Shown: positions 1-8,836 of the stretch, piece by piece | Numbering within the stretch: the first letter of the stretch is position 1 | Layout of the letters: every line of letters begins with the position of its first letter | Assembly (NCBI RefSeq): GCF_900497805.2 | Contig: NW_020954630.1 | Location: forward strand, 1,277,573-1,341,572 | DNA length: 64,000 bases | Direction: 5' to 3' | DNA from: Vombatus ursinus | Taxonomy: Eukaryota > Chordata > Mammalia > Diprotodontia > Vombatidae | Position numbers and translations under genes: made by a program | Notes under the pieces: model-generated | What the model saw: only the letters and a program-made list of their open reading frames with translations | What the model was told of the DNA's origin: nothing | Database searches by the model: none

Positions 1-505
1 CAGGCCACAGAATAGCTCAAAAAGGATTTTGAAAATCAAGTAAGAGAAGTAGAGGAAAAATTGGAAAGAGAAATGAGAGTGTTACAAGAAAATCATGAAA
101 AACGAGTCAACAGTTTACTAAAGGAGACCCCCGCCCAAAAAAATGCTGAAGAAAATAACACTTTAAAAAATAGCCTAACCCAAATGGCAAAAGAAGTCCA
201 AAAAGCCAATGAGGAGAAGAATGTATTAAAAAGCAAAACTGGCCAAATGGGGGAAAAAAGCACACTGAAGAAAATAATTCCTTAAAAATTAGAATGGAGC
301 AAATGGAAGCTAATGACTTTATGAGAAATCAAGAAATTATAAAACAAAACCAAAAGAATGAAAAAATAGAAGACAATGTGAAGTATCTCATTGGAAAAAC
401 AACTGACCTAGAAAATAGATCTAGGAGAGATCATTTAAAAATTATTGGACTTCCTGAAAGCCATTATCAAGAAAAGAGCCTAGACATCATCTTTCAAGAA
501 ATTAT

Positions 506-665
506 TGGGGCAGCTAGGTGACACAGTGGATAGAGCACTGGTCCTGGAGTCAGGAGGACATGAGTTCAAATCCAGCCTCAGACCAAACATTTGACACTTA
601 CTTGCTGTGTGACCCTGGTCAAGTCACTTAACCCCAATTACTTAAAAAGCAAAACAAAACAAAAC
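506..665 (+). mobile_element. tRNA-headed poly(A) SINE nested in HAL1
   Basis: Full-length SINE starting GGGGCAGCTAGGTGACAC, with the B-box-like GAGTTCAAATCC, the line GTGACCCTGGTCAAGTCAC and an A-rich tail. The target-site duplication AAATTAT is seen at 499-505 and again at 666-672. Removing the SINE restores continuity of the ORF1 sequence on both sides, so it is younger than the HAL1. Confidence 0.9.
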
Positions 666-829
666 AAATTATCAAGGAAAACTGCCCTGATATTCTAGAA
701 CCAGAGGGTAAAATAGAAATGGAAAGAATCCACCAATCACCTCCTGAAAGAGATCTGAAAAGGAAAACTCCTAGGAATATTATAGCCAAATTCCAGAATT
801 CCCAGCTCAAGGAGAAAATATTGCAAGCA

Positions 830-987
830 GAGGCATCTAGGTGGTGCAGTGGAAGGAGCACTGTCCCTGGATTCAGGAGGACCTGAGTTCAAATCCAGCC
901 TTAGACACATAACATTTACTATCTGTGTGACCCTGGGCAAGTCACTTAACCCCATTGCCTAGCCAAAAAAAAGAAAAAAAAAGAAAA
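830..987 (+). mobile_element. tRNA-headed poly(A) SINE nested in HAL1
   Basis: Same SINE family, + strand, A-rich tail. It is bounded by a perfect 16-bp target-site duplication, GAAAATATTGCAAGCA, at 814-829 and 988-1003. The duplication falls in the ORF1 C-terminal domain. Confidence 0.93.
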
Positions 988-1650
988 GAAAATATTGCAA
1001 GCAACCAGAAACAAACAACCCAAGTTATTGTGGAAACACAATCAGGATTACATAAGATTTAGCACCTTCTACATTAAGGGATCAGCAAGCTGGAATATGA
1101 TATTCCAGAGGTCAAACGAACTAGGATTAAAACCAAGAATCATCTACCCAGCAAAGCTGAGTATAATCCTTCAGGGGGGGAAATGGACATTCAATGAAAT
1201 AGACTTTCAAGCATTCTTGATGAAAAGACTAGAGCTGAATAGAAAATTTAACTTTCAAATATGTGAGTCAAGAAAGGCATGAAAAGGTAAACAGGAAAGA
1301 GAAATCATAAGGGACTTATTAAAGTTGAACTGTTTACATTCCGACATGGAAAGATGATATTTGTAACTCATGAGACCTTTCTCAATATTAGGGTAGTTGG
1401 AGGGAATACATATAGAGACAGAGGGCACAGGACAAGTTGAATGTGAAGGGATGATAACTAAAAAATAAAATTAAGGGGTGAGAGAGGATTGTACTGGGAG
1501 AAGGAGAAAGGGAGAGGTAGAATGGGGTAATTATCTCACATAAAAGAGGCAAGAAAAAGCTTTTACAGTGGAGGGGAAGAGGGGGGAGGTGAGAAGGAAT
1601 GAGTGAACCTAACTCTCATTGGATTTGGCATAAGGTGGGAATAACATACA

Positions 1651-2265
1651 TACTCAATTGGGTATGGAAATCTATCTTACCCTACAGGAAAATAAGGGGA
1701 AAGGGAATAAGAGAGGAGGGGGATGATAGAAGGAAGGGCATATTGGGGGAGGGGGTAATCAGAAGCAAACACTTTTGAGGAGAGACAGGGTCAAATGAGA
1801 AAATAGAATAAATATGGGGCAAAATAGGATGGAGGGAAATATAGTTAGTCTTTCACAACAAGACTATTAAGGAAGTGTTTTGCATGACTACACATGTATA
1901 ACCTATGTTGAATTGCTTGCTATCTCAATGAGGGTGGGTGGGGAGGGAGGAAGGGAGAGAATTTGGAAATCAAAGTTTTAAAAATGAATGTTAAAAATAG
2001 TTTTCACATGCAACTGAGAAATAAGATATACAGGCAATGGGGTATAGAAATCTATACTGCCCTACAGGAAAATAGAAGGGGAAAGGGATAAGAGAAGGGG
2101 GAATGTGATAGAAGGGAGGGCAGATTTGGGAAATGGGTATTCAGAATACATGCCATCTTGGGGTCTGGGAAGGGGAGAGATGGGGAGAAAATTTGGAACT
2201 CAAAATCTTGTGGAAGTGAATGTTGAAAACTAAAAGCAAATAAATTAATTAATTAAAAAAAACTC
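1651..2265 (+). repeat. Repeated block inside the HAL1 3' region
   Basis: The stretch around 1660-1800 (GGTATGGAAATCTATC, then CCCTACAGGAAAATA and purine-rich sequence) recurs with changes at about 2039-2160. The L1-like 3' ending, GGGGAGGGAGG followed by AATTTGGAA, occurs at about 1937-1972 and again at 2165-2200. The element therefore has a partly duplicated 3' end, or two related 3' ends have been joined. Confidence 0.6.
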
Positions 2266-2275
2266 CCCCCCCAAA

Positions 2276-3560
2276 AAAAAGATTCCTCAGTAAATGTCTA
2301 CAGTTACTCCAGTCTCTAAAAGCCTCCAAATGCTTCAGTACAACTCTATGACATGGGACATGGGACAACTCTATGACAGAACAGGGAAACGAAAGAATGA
2401 CTCTTAGATTTGGGGGCTACAGCTGTAGAAAGGTGGGTGACAAGGATCCATCAGGCAGGGCAGCAACTACAATACAGGAAGATGAGCACAGATATATCTG
2501 TTGGAGAGAAAGGGCTGGCTATTGGAAGTGGTGAAGGGAGAGAAGTTCTCAAAGGCAGGGTAGATAGAAGTTTTCTGGGTGAGGGGCCAGGAATAAGTGC
2601 CAGGGGACAGTGTGGGACAAGTGATCCCTCTTACTTCCTCATCCTGTAACCTTTGTAGACCTTGCTACCTCTTGAGCCACATGTACCCAACTTGGCCCCT
2701 TGCCTCACCCTGTCCTTCCTTCCCTGGGCGGGGTCCTGTAAAGTTATATTTCTTGGAGTAGGGGTGAGGGTACAGGCAAGGATCAAGCACTCGGATACAA
2801 AGATTGTCAGTAACAGCAGCTGATTCAAAAGCAGAGTACCTGAGCAGAGTACACAGGTATGTTTTAATGGGGCACCAGGGTCACTATTCAGAAGAAACTG
2901 ATGAGGTTGAAGGTGAGAGGAAGGACCAAGGGGGAAGGGGGTGGTAAATGGAGCTAGGGGAGCTGCGGGACCAGAGGAGGAATGGAGGACCAGAAGAAAA
3001 ATTAGAGGGAACTAAAAGGCTCAGCAAATCACAGAGGTTCCCTCATCTGTGTCCAGAGGGATAGGAATGGAATAGCATGAGGAAACAAGATATCTGCCTG
3101 CTTAGGATGCAGGGAGTATGGAAAGAAGCAGGAGAATCACCCCCAAATCAGGACTGATTTCACTTAGCAGGGAGAAGAGTTAGACTATCCTAGACATCAG
3201 AGGACTATGGAGTTGGGAGTTGAGGGAGTCCCATTTCAAGTTGTCCTATTATTTTCTTGATTTCTAAATGCTCTGTTTTCCATATTGTACACTCATTCTT
3301 GCCCTACTTGCATAATTCATCTGAGCTACAGAGCAGAGAGGTGTTCTGGGGGAGTGGGAGAGAGTGGACAGAGTTAGGTGGCAGACATCAGGTTCAAGGA
3401 GCATTCAGTTGGTCAGGTCAGAGAACTAGGTCAGGTACAGAGAAGATAGGGCAGACATTTCTCCTCTTCTTCTTTCTCCCCCCACCACTGCCTACCAAAT
3501 CTATTCATGACTATGTTCTCTTAAACCTTCCTAATTCCTCTCTTTGTGGTCCTTTAAGAA
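2276..3560. other. AOC1 upstream region, few repeats
   Basis: Mostly single-copy sequence with somewhat higher GC than its surroundings. No SINE or LINE was recognised. One donor-like site, ACAG|GTATGT, lies at 2853-2862. Short open frames here show no family resemblance. It is a plausible home for the AOC1 promoter and first non-coding exon, but nothing in the sequence proves this. Confidence 0.4.
2795..2856 (+). promoter_or_regulatory. Candidate non-coding first exon and donor site of AOC1
   Basis: AOC1 has a splice acceptor immediately before its start codon, so a 5' exon must lie upstream. The best-looking donor I noticed is CACAG|GTATGT with GT at 2857-2858. A TTATATTT stretch at about 2741-2748 could act as a weak TATA-like element. 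Other donors in 2.3-6.1 kb cannot be excluded. This is inference only. Confidence 0.2.
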
Positions 3561-3573
3561 AGTATAAAGATGT

Positions 3574-3642
3574 ATTTACTAGCTGGGTGACCCCGGGCAA
3601 GTCACTTCACCCTGATTGCTTCACCAAAAAGGAAAAAAAAAA
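3574..3642 (+). mobile_element. 5'-truncated tRNA-headed SINE
   Basis: Only the last third of the poly(A) SINE is present (CTAGCTGGGTGACCCCGGGC onward, then an A-rich tail). It is flanked by the direct repeat TATAAAGATGT at 3563-3573 and 3643-3653, so it is a truncated insertion and not a worn remnant. Confidence 0.85.
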
Positions 3643-3653
3643 TATAAAGATGT

Positions 3654-4585
3654 TTGGGGGAAGGATTTAAGGGACAGCAGAAATGATACTCAGCTGATCT
3701 TCAGTGAAAGAGCGAGGTATCACCTTCCTCCTTCTATCCTGGAATTCATATACCAACCAGCTCTTTATTCCACTTTTGCTCGATCCCACCAGAGTGGATT
3801 CCAAAGCCCACCAAATCCTGCAAGTCCTTGGGAGTTCCAGCTGATGTCGTAGGAGCCACTTGGACAAGTAATAGGAAAACTCCCCTCCCCATAGCCCCAA
3901 ATTGGAAAGAGAAAGGAGAAGCATTGGGCCCCAGAGGCCTAGATTAAAGCAGCATCAAAGAAATTTTGTTCACTAGAATGCCCATGCTAGCTTGGCAGAA
4001 AGCACAGCTGAAATGATTGTCCTTTCTTCACCTTCCAGAAGTTTACTTATGAATAGGATGTTAGCAACTTTGAAGGAATTCCCATGTGGGAGCAATGTTA
4101 TAAATGACGATGAGATTCCCAGACCAAACCACAAAATCCATATCTGTTTAATCCATAATGTATCTAAAGTATACATGACTAATAATACTATTTCAACAAC
4201 ACCCACCTCCCATTTATGATGCTTCTATCATTCTGAGGGTCCTCTTTCAGAAACTATGACTTTTCCAGAAGTAATAGCCAAGGCCTAGGTCTCCGTTGGC
4301 ATGGGGGTTAGGAGGACCTAGGTTAATATTCTCAGGTATTGGTCCCTTGTGATTCCTTCGCACCTCTCCATCTACAAAAAGGGAGACACTCTTCTGGGTC
4401 AGCCACTACCCAAACATTCTGAAATGGGGAATCAAGAGCAGTGGAACCCAGGTGGAGTGAGGACTAGGTTCTCTCAAAGCTCATTTGTGTATGTATATAT
4501 TATAAAATGTTATATATGTATGTATGTGCATAATTTTAAAGCTAATTGTTTAGAAGTGTAAGACCTCTTTATATGAGGATCAGTA
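3654..4585. other. Intergenic stretch, nothing recognised
   Basis: No gene, RNA gene or clear mobile element was recognised. Open frames on both strands are short and show no domain or splice pattern. A short AT/TATG-rich patch lies near 4490-4530. Confidence 0.5.
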
Positions 4586-4589
4586 ACAA

Positions 4590-4825
4590 TACTTTGGGGG
4601 AGAGGAGGAATAGAGGACCAGACCTATGATTTCACTCGTATTGGGAATGCCCAGTGAAGAAACTCCCTCAACCAATGCGGTAGATCACTGAGTCTGTGAG
4701 AGTTGGCTGGAGCACTGAATGACAAAGTCGCCTGCCCAAGGTAACACAGTCAGTAGGTGTCATCTGCAGGACTTGAACTCAGATCTTCCTAACTGTGAAT
4801 CTAGCTGTCTACCTACTCTGCCCTC
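4590..4825 (-). mobile_element. Old marsupial SINE relic
   Basis: The reverse strand carries the SINE signature seen as CCTGCCCAAGGTAACACAG and GAACTCAGATCTTCC. Its left part (AAACTCCCTCAACCAATGC) recurs in similar form at about 13125-13160, which shows it belongs to a dispersed family. Confidence 0.6.
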
Positions 4826-4973
4826 TCTACCTTAACCTCTCAATTCTCTGAGCAACTCCTTAAGATCATATGTTGCTGAGCAGGTGCCAGCCTGCATGAG
4901 CAGAGGGAGTTTCTCCAGCCAGGAATCCCTTATGCCAGTGAAAAATCACAGATCCAGTTCCTATTCCCTATTA

Positions 4974-5235
4974 GGGGCAGCTGGTAGAGCAGTGGATAGA
5001 GCACCAAGCCTGGAGTCAGGAAGACCTGAGTTGGAATGTATTCTATGACATTAGTAGCTGTGTGACCCTGGGCAAGTTACTTAACCTCTGTACACCTCAG
5101 TTACCTCAACTGTAAAATGAGGACAATAATAGCACCCATCTCCCAGGGTTGTTGTGAGGATCAAATAAGATAGTATTTACTAAGTGCTTAGCATAGCGTC
5201 TAGCACATAAGTAGATGCTGTACAAATGTTTGATC
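4974..5235 (+). mobile_element. Full-length CORE-SINE (MIR/Ther-1 type)
   Basis: tRNA-like head (GGGGCAGCTGGTAGAGCAG), then GTGACCCTGGGCAAGTTAC, CTCAACTGTAAAATGAGG and the core GGGTTGTTGTGAGGATCAAA. An L2-like tail, GCACATAAGTAGATGCTG, follows. The order of parts is that of a near-complete CORE-SINE. Confidence 0.8.
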
Positions 5236-5265
5236 CCTCCAAACGCTCCCTAATCCTGTCCCTAA

Positions 5266-5690
5266 TAGCTGGCATTTATAGAGGCCTTTTAGTTTGGAGA
5301 GTCCTTTATATACATTCTCTCATTTAATCCTCACAACAATCCCATGAGACCTATCACAGAATCTCAGCATTGCAGGGGACCTCTGAGACCAGCTCATCCA
5401 ATATGTACCTGAACAAGAAGCCTCTCCGCATCCGTGACAACTGGCATCCGGCTTTTAGTCAAAGACCACCCCACTAAGGTCTTACCCACTGCCTCCTGAG
5501 GCCTCCCAGCTCTCTTTTGGATGACTCCAAACACTAGGAAGTTTGAGGGGGGGAAGTTCCCCTTATATGGAATCTAAATCTGTTCTCTGCAACTACCACC
5601 CATTGTCACTAAAGGTGTTGTTGTTCCCATTTTAGAGATGAGGGAACTGAGGCCAAGTGAAGTTAAATATCACTAGAATTTGAGACCAGC
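5266..5690 (-). mobile_element. MIR-type SINE split by a CR1/L3 fragment
   Basis: Reverse-strand MIR pieces lie at about 5266-5355 (CTCATTTAATCCTCACAACA) and 5609-5690 (CCCATTTTAGAGATGAGGG). The roughly 250 bp between them (5356-5608) reads on the reverse strand as the 3' part of a CR1/L3-type LINE. The same 3' region is seen on the + strand at about 33600-33850 and 60815-61010. Confidence 0.6.
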
Positions 5691-6150
5691 TTTCTACTGA
5701 CTCCCCTTTTTTTAGAGTTGAGGATGAGAAGAATTATTGATAAAGGATATCAAAAATTCTCTTGAGAAATTTTGGGCAAGACCAATGGGCAGTAAGGAAT
5801 CAGCATCGGTGAAGCTTTCTATAAGTGAATAGTATGATTGAATGATATGTAAGGGGTATTTTTCTTGTAATGGTATGGTACTGTGGGAACACTAGAAGCA
5901 GTAACATCAGCTAGAAGGCTTGTTCAGTAATCCGGGTGAGGAGAGATGAGGTCTTACACTGATAGAGAGGCTATAGAAATGGAAAATAGAGGCTAAACTA
6001 GGAAAACCTTGTAGAAGAACAATCATTAGGACCTGGTGATGGAGCCATTGAATGGCAAGGAAAGGGAGGAGAGGGAAATTGAAGCTGGGTAAAGGTGTGG
6101 TCAGAGACAGAGGCCATGGCAGCACAAAATGATCAGGGTTCTATGCTAGA
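5691..6150 (+). repeat. Old dispersed repeat relic upstream of AOC1
   Basis: About 5890-6120 contains CAGTAATCCGGGTGAGGAGA and neighbouring text that resembles the middle part of a long ancient dispersed repeat also present at 15520-15745, 16780-17160 and 24545-25450. I could not assign a family name. No gene was seen. Confidence 0.45.
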
Positions 6151-6168
6151 AATGAGGAGACAAATTCT

Positions 6169-6931
6169 TTTTTTAATTAATTTATTTTGATTTATCAATA
6201 ATCCATATGTTTTCGAGTTTAAAATTTTTCTCCCCCTCCCTCCCCACCATCCTCCTCAAGACAGTGAACAATTTGATACAGTTTATACATATACATTCCT
6301 ATTAAACATATTTTCACATTAGTGATGTTGTAAGTAAGAATTAGAACCAATAGGAGGAATCACCAGAAAGAGGAAACAAAACTCAACAGAAGAAAAAAAA
6401 TGGCAACCAGTATCCTTTGATCTGCATTCAAACTCCATAGTTCTTTCTTTGGATGTGGATAGCATTTTCCATCACGAGGCCTTTGGAGATGTTTTAGATC
6501 TTCGCATTGCTGAGAAGGGCTAAGTCTATCAACATTAGCCATCACACAATGTGGCTACTACTGTGTACAACATTCTCCTGGTTCTGCTCACTCCACTGAG
6601 CATCAGACCATACAAGTCTTTCCAGGTTTTTCTGAAGTCAGCCTGTTCATCATTTCTTATAGCACAATAGTATTCCATTACATTCATATACCACAACTTG
6701 CTCAGCCATTCCCTAATTGATGGGCATCCTCTCAATTTCCAATTCTTAGCCACCACAAAAAGAGCTGCTATAAATATTTTTGTACATGTGGGTCCTTTTC
6801 CCATTTGTATGATCTCTTTGGGATATAGCCCTAGAAGTGCTATTGCCGGGTCAAAGGGTATGCACATTTTTATAGCCCTTTGGGCATAGTTCCAAATTGC
6901 TCTCCAAAATGGTTGGATCACTTCACAATTT
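6169..6931 (-). mobile_element. 5'-truncated L1 3' end, antisense to AOC1
   Basis: On the reverse strand 6535-6930 encodes the end of L1 ORF2, with recognisable pieces [32 protein letters not shown] and [12 protein letters not shown]. The L1 3' untranslated region follows at 6169-6530, with the element's tail at the left edge. A 15-bp target-site duplication, GAGRAGACAAATTCT with one difference between copies, lies at 6154-6168 and 6932-6946. Only about 0.76 kb of the element was inserted. It lies upstream of the first AOC1 coding exon, most likely in the 5' intron. Confidence 0.92.
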
Positions 6932-6946
6932 GAGAAGACAAATTCT

Positions 6947-7085
6947 AATTCCACCTCTACTAAGTAATACTCATGTGGCCTTCAGCAAGTCACTTCCCCT
7001 ATCTAGGCCTCAGTTTCTTCATTTGTAAAATAAGGAGGTTGGACAGCTCCCTGAGATCCCTTCCAACCCTAACACTTATGATTCA
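6947..7085 (+). mobile_element. CORE-SINE fragment just before the AOC1 coding exon
   Basis: Contains CAGCAAGTCACTTCCCC, CCTCAGTTTCTTCATTTG and a GGAGGTTGGACAGCTCCCTG ending, which is the right part of a CORE-type SINE. The neighbouring L1 appears to have landed at its left side. Confidence 0.6.
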
Positions 7086-7245
7086 ATAGAAGGCTAGCAT
7101 TGGGAGCTATACTAAGGGTGGGGAGTGACATTGTCAGCTTTGCAAGGCATGGCTAGGGCAGATAATATGATATTCTGATGATGGGACTTGATAGAAATTA
7201 ATTCTTTCCCATAGCATACTCATTTTGACTGCCCTGTTATGTTTC

Positions 7246-7247
7246 AG
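7246..7247 (+). promoter_or_regulatory. AOC1: Splice acceptor before the AOC1 start codon
   Basis: A pyrimidine-rich run, CCCTGTTATGTTTCAG, ends at 7247, and the exon opens with AACAATGG. The start ATG at 7252 is therefore four bases into an internal exon, and the rest of the 5' untranslated region lies in an upstream exon. Translation from an in-frame ATG at 7225 would lie inside the intron and is rejected for that reason. Confidence 0.8.
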
Positions 7248-7251
7248 AACA

Positions 7252-8836
7252 ATGGCACAAGGGCCCCCAGGCTTTGCCTGGTTGCTTGGAGGGTTGCTGC
7301 TGTTTCTGACAGTGGCAATGGCGGAACACTCCCCCTGGAATTTGAGGAGCAAGGCAACTGTATTTGCAGACCTGAGTCCAGAAGAGCTACGGGTTGTGCA
7401 GAGCTTCCTCTGGGACAAAAAAGATCTGAAGCTAGCATCCTCTAAGGCTGGTATTATGGCCAAGAATTCTATATTCCTCATTGAAATGCTGATGCCCAAA
7501 AAGCACCAGGTGTTGAAATTTTTGGACGAAGGAGGAAATCGTCCTCTGCGAGAGGCTCGAGCTGTCATTTTCTTTGGAGCCCAGGAACATCCCAACATCA
7601 CTGAGTTTGCAGTGGGACCCCTGCCTTGGCCTACTTACATGAGAGTGCTGCCCCCCAGACCTGGGCATAATCTTTCCTGGGGATCAAGACCCATTTCATC
7701 TGTTGAATATAATCTTCTGTACCATACCTTAATGTATGCCATCAAACCCTTATCTCATTTTCTCCAGGATACCAAAAGCTTCTGGCTCCCTAGTTGCACT
7801 GACCACTGTCTGACCTTCACTGACGTGGCCCCCAGAGGTTTGGCCTCTGGCCAGCGCCGCTCTTGGTTTGTTATGCAGCGCTTTGTAGAAGGCTACTTCT
7901 TGCACCCCACAGGGTTGGAGCTCCTTTTGAACCATGAGAGCTCAGATCCCCAAGAATGGCAGGTTGAACGAGTCTGGTACAATGGGAAATTCTATGAGAG
8001 CACAAAAGACTTGGCAGAGAAGTATGAGGAAGGGAAGGTTGATGTGGTGATCCTTGAAGACCTCCCTCCTAAGGGAGAGATGGGAGGGGGTACAGAGGAA
8101 CAGCCCCTCTTTTCCTCCTACCAGCCCCGAGGTGTCTTCCCTACTCCCACTGCTATGTCTGGTCCCCACCTTGTTGAGCCCCAGGGTCCACGCTACCAGT
8201 TGGAGGGCAATGCCGTGCTATATGGAGGGTGGAGCTTTGCCTTTCGATTGCGTACCTCCACTGGGCTACAGATTCTGAACCTGCGTTTTGGGGGTGAGCA
8301 TGTTGCCTATGAGGTGAGTGTGCAGGAAGCAGTGGCCCTATACGGGGGCCACACACCTGCCAGTATGCAAACTAGATATATAGATGGAGGCTGGGGCCTG
8401 GGTAGTGTTACTCATGAGCTGGCACCTGGCATAGATTGCCCCAAGACAGCCACCTTCCTGGATGCCCACCACTTCTATGATTCCGATGCCCCCACCCACT
8501 ATCCCAATGCCCTCTGCATATTTGAGATGCCCACAGAGATGCCCCTCCGACGCCATTTCGACTCCAACTTCAGTGGCGGCTTCAACTTCTATGCGGGACT
8601 CGAGGACTATGTGCTGGTTCTTCGGACGACCTCAACCGTCTACAACTATGACTACATATGGGACTTCGTCTTCCACCACAATGGGGTGATGGAGGTCAAG
8701 ATGCATGCTACAGGGTATGTCTATGCCACCTTCTTCACACCTGAAGGGCTGCGCCATGGAACCCGCCTCCATACTCATCTGCTGGGCAACATGCACACCC
8801 ATTTAGTACACTACCGTGTTGACTTGGATGTAGCAG
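7252..8836 (+). CDS. AOC1: AOC1 coding exon 1
   Basis: This large exon encodes residues 1-528 plus the first base of codon 529. It carries the signal peptide, the N-terminal D2/D3 copper amine oxidase domains, the catalytic aspartate, the cofactor tyrosine and two copper histidines. It ends GTAGCAG|GTAGGA with GT at 8837-8838. The single open frame runs on into the intron to 8877, so the donor rather than the stop defines the end. Confidence 0.96.

Larger units (their letters stand above)
1..2275 (+). mobile_element. HAL1-type LINE (L1 ORF1 followed directly by a 3' tail)
   Basis: Pieces of an L1-type ORF1 run along the + strand. A lysine/glutamate-rich coiled coil lies at about 1-285. An RNA-recognition-like part with the motif NRSRRDHLKIIGLPE lies at about 294-505. 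The C-terminal domain lies at about 990-1280 and includes YPAKLSI. After the ORF1 stop near 1280 there is no endonuclease or reverse transcriptase: a purine-rich 3' region follows directly and ends in an AAATAAATTAATTAATTAAAA-like tail near 2235-2265. ORF1 without ORF2 is the hallmark of half-L1 (HAL1) elements, which depend on L1 enzymes for movement. The left end lies outside the window. The frame is broken at several points and by two nested SINEs, so it makes no protein now. A heavily deleted ordinary L1 is the alternative. Confidence 0.75.

Noticed and set aside
506-600. tRNA genes suggested by A- and B-box-like motifs (GTTCAAATCC) here and in dozens of other places
   Set aside because: All occur in SINE heads with SINE bodies, tails and target duplications. 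None forms a full tRNA with anticodon arm.
3257-3670. 137-codon + frame as a gene
   Set aside because: Its end is a truncated SINE and the rest shows no family resemblance.
6535-6954. 139-codon reverse frame as a host gene
   Set aside because: It is the end of L1 ORF2 inside a truncated element with target duplications.
7225-7251. In-frame ATG at 7225 as the AOC1 start
   Set aside because: It lies upstream of the acceptor AG at 7246-7247, inside the intron. The ATG at 7252 gives a proper signal peptide.
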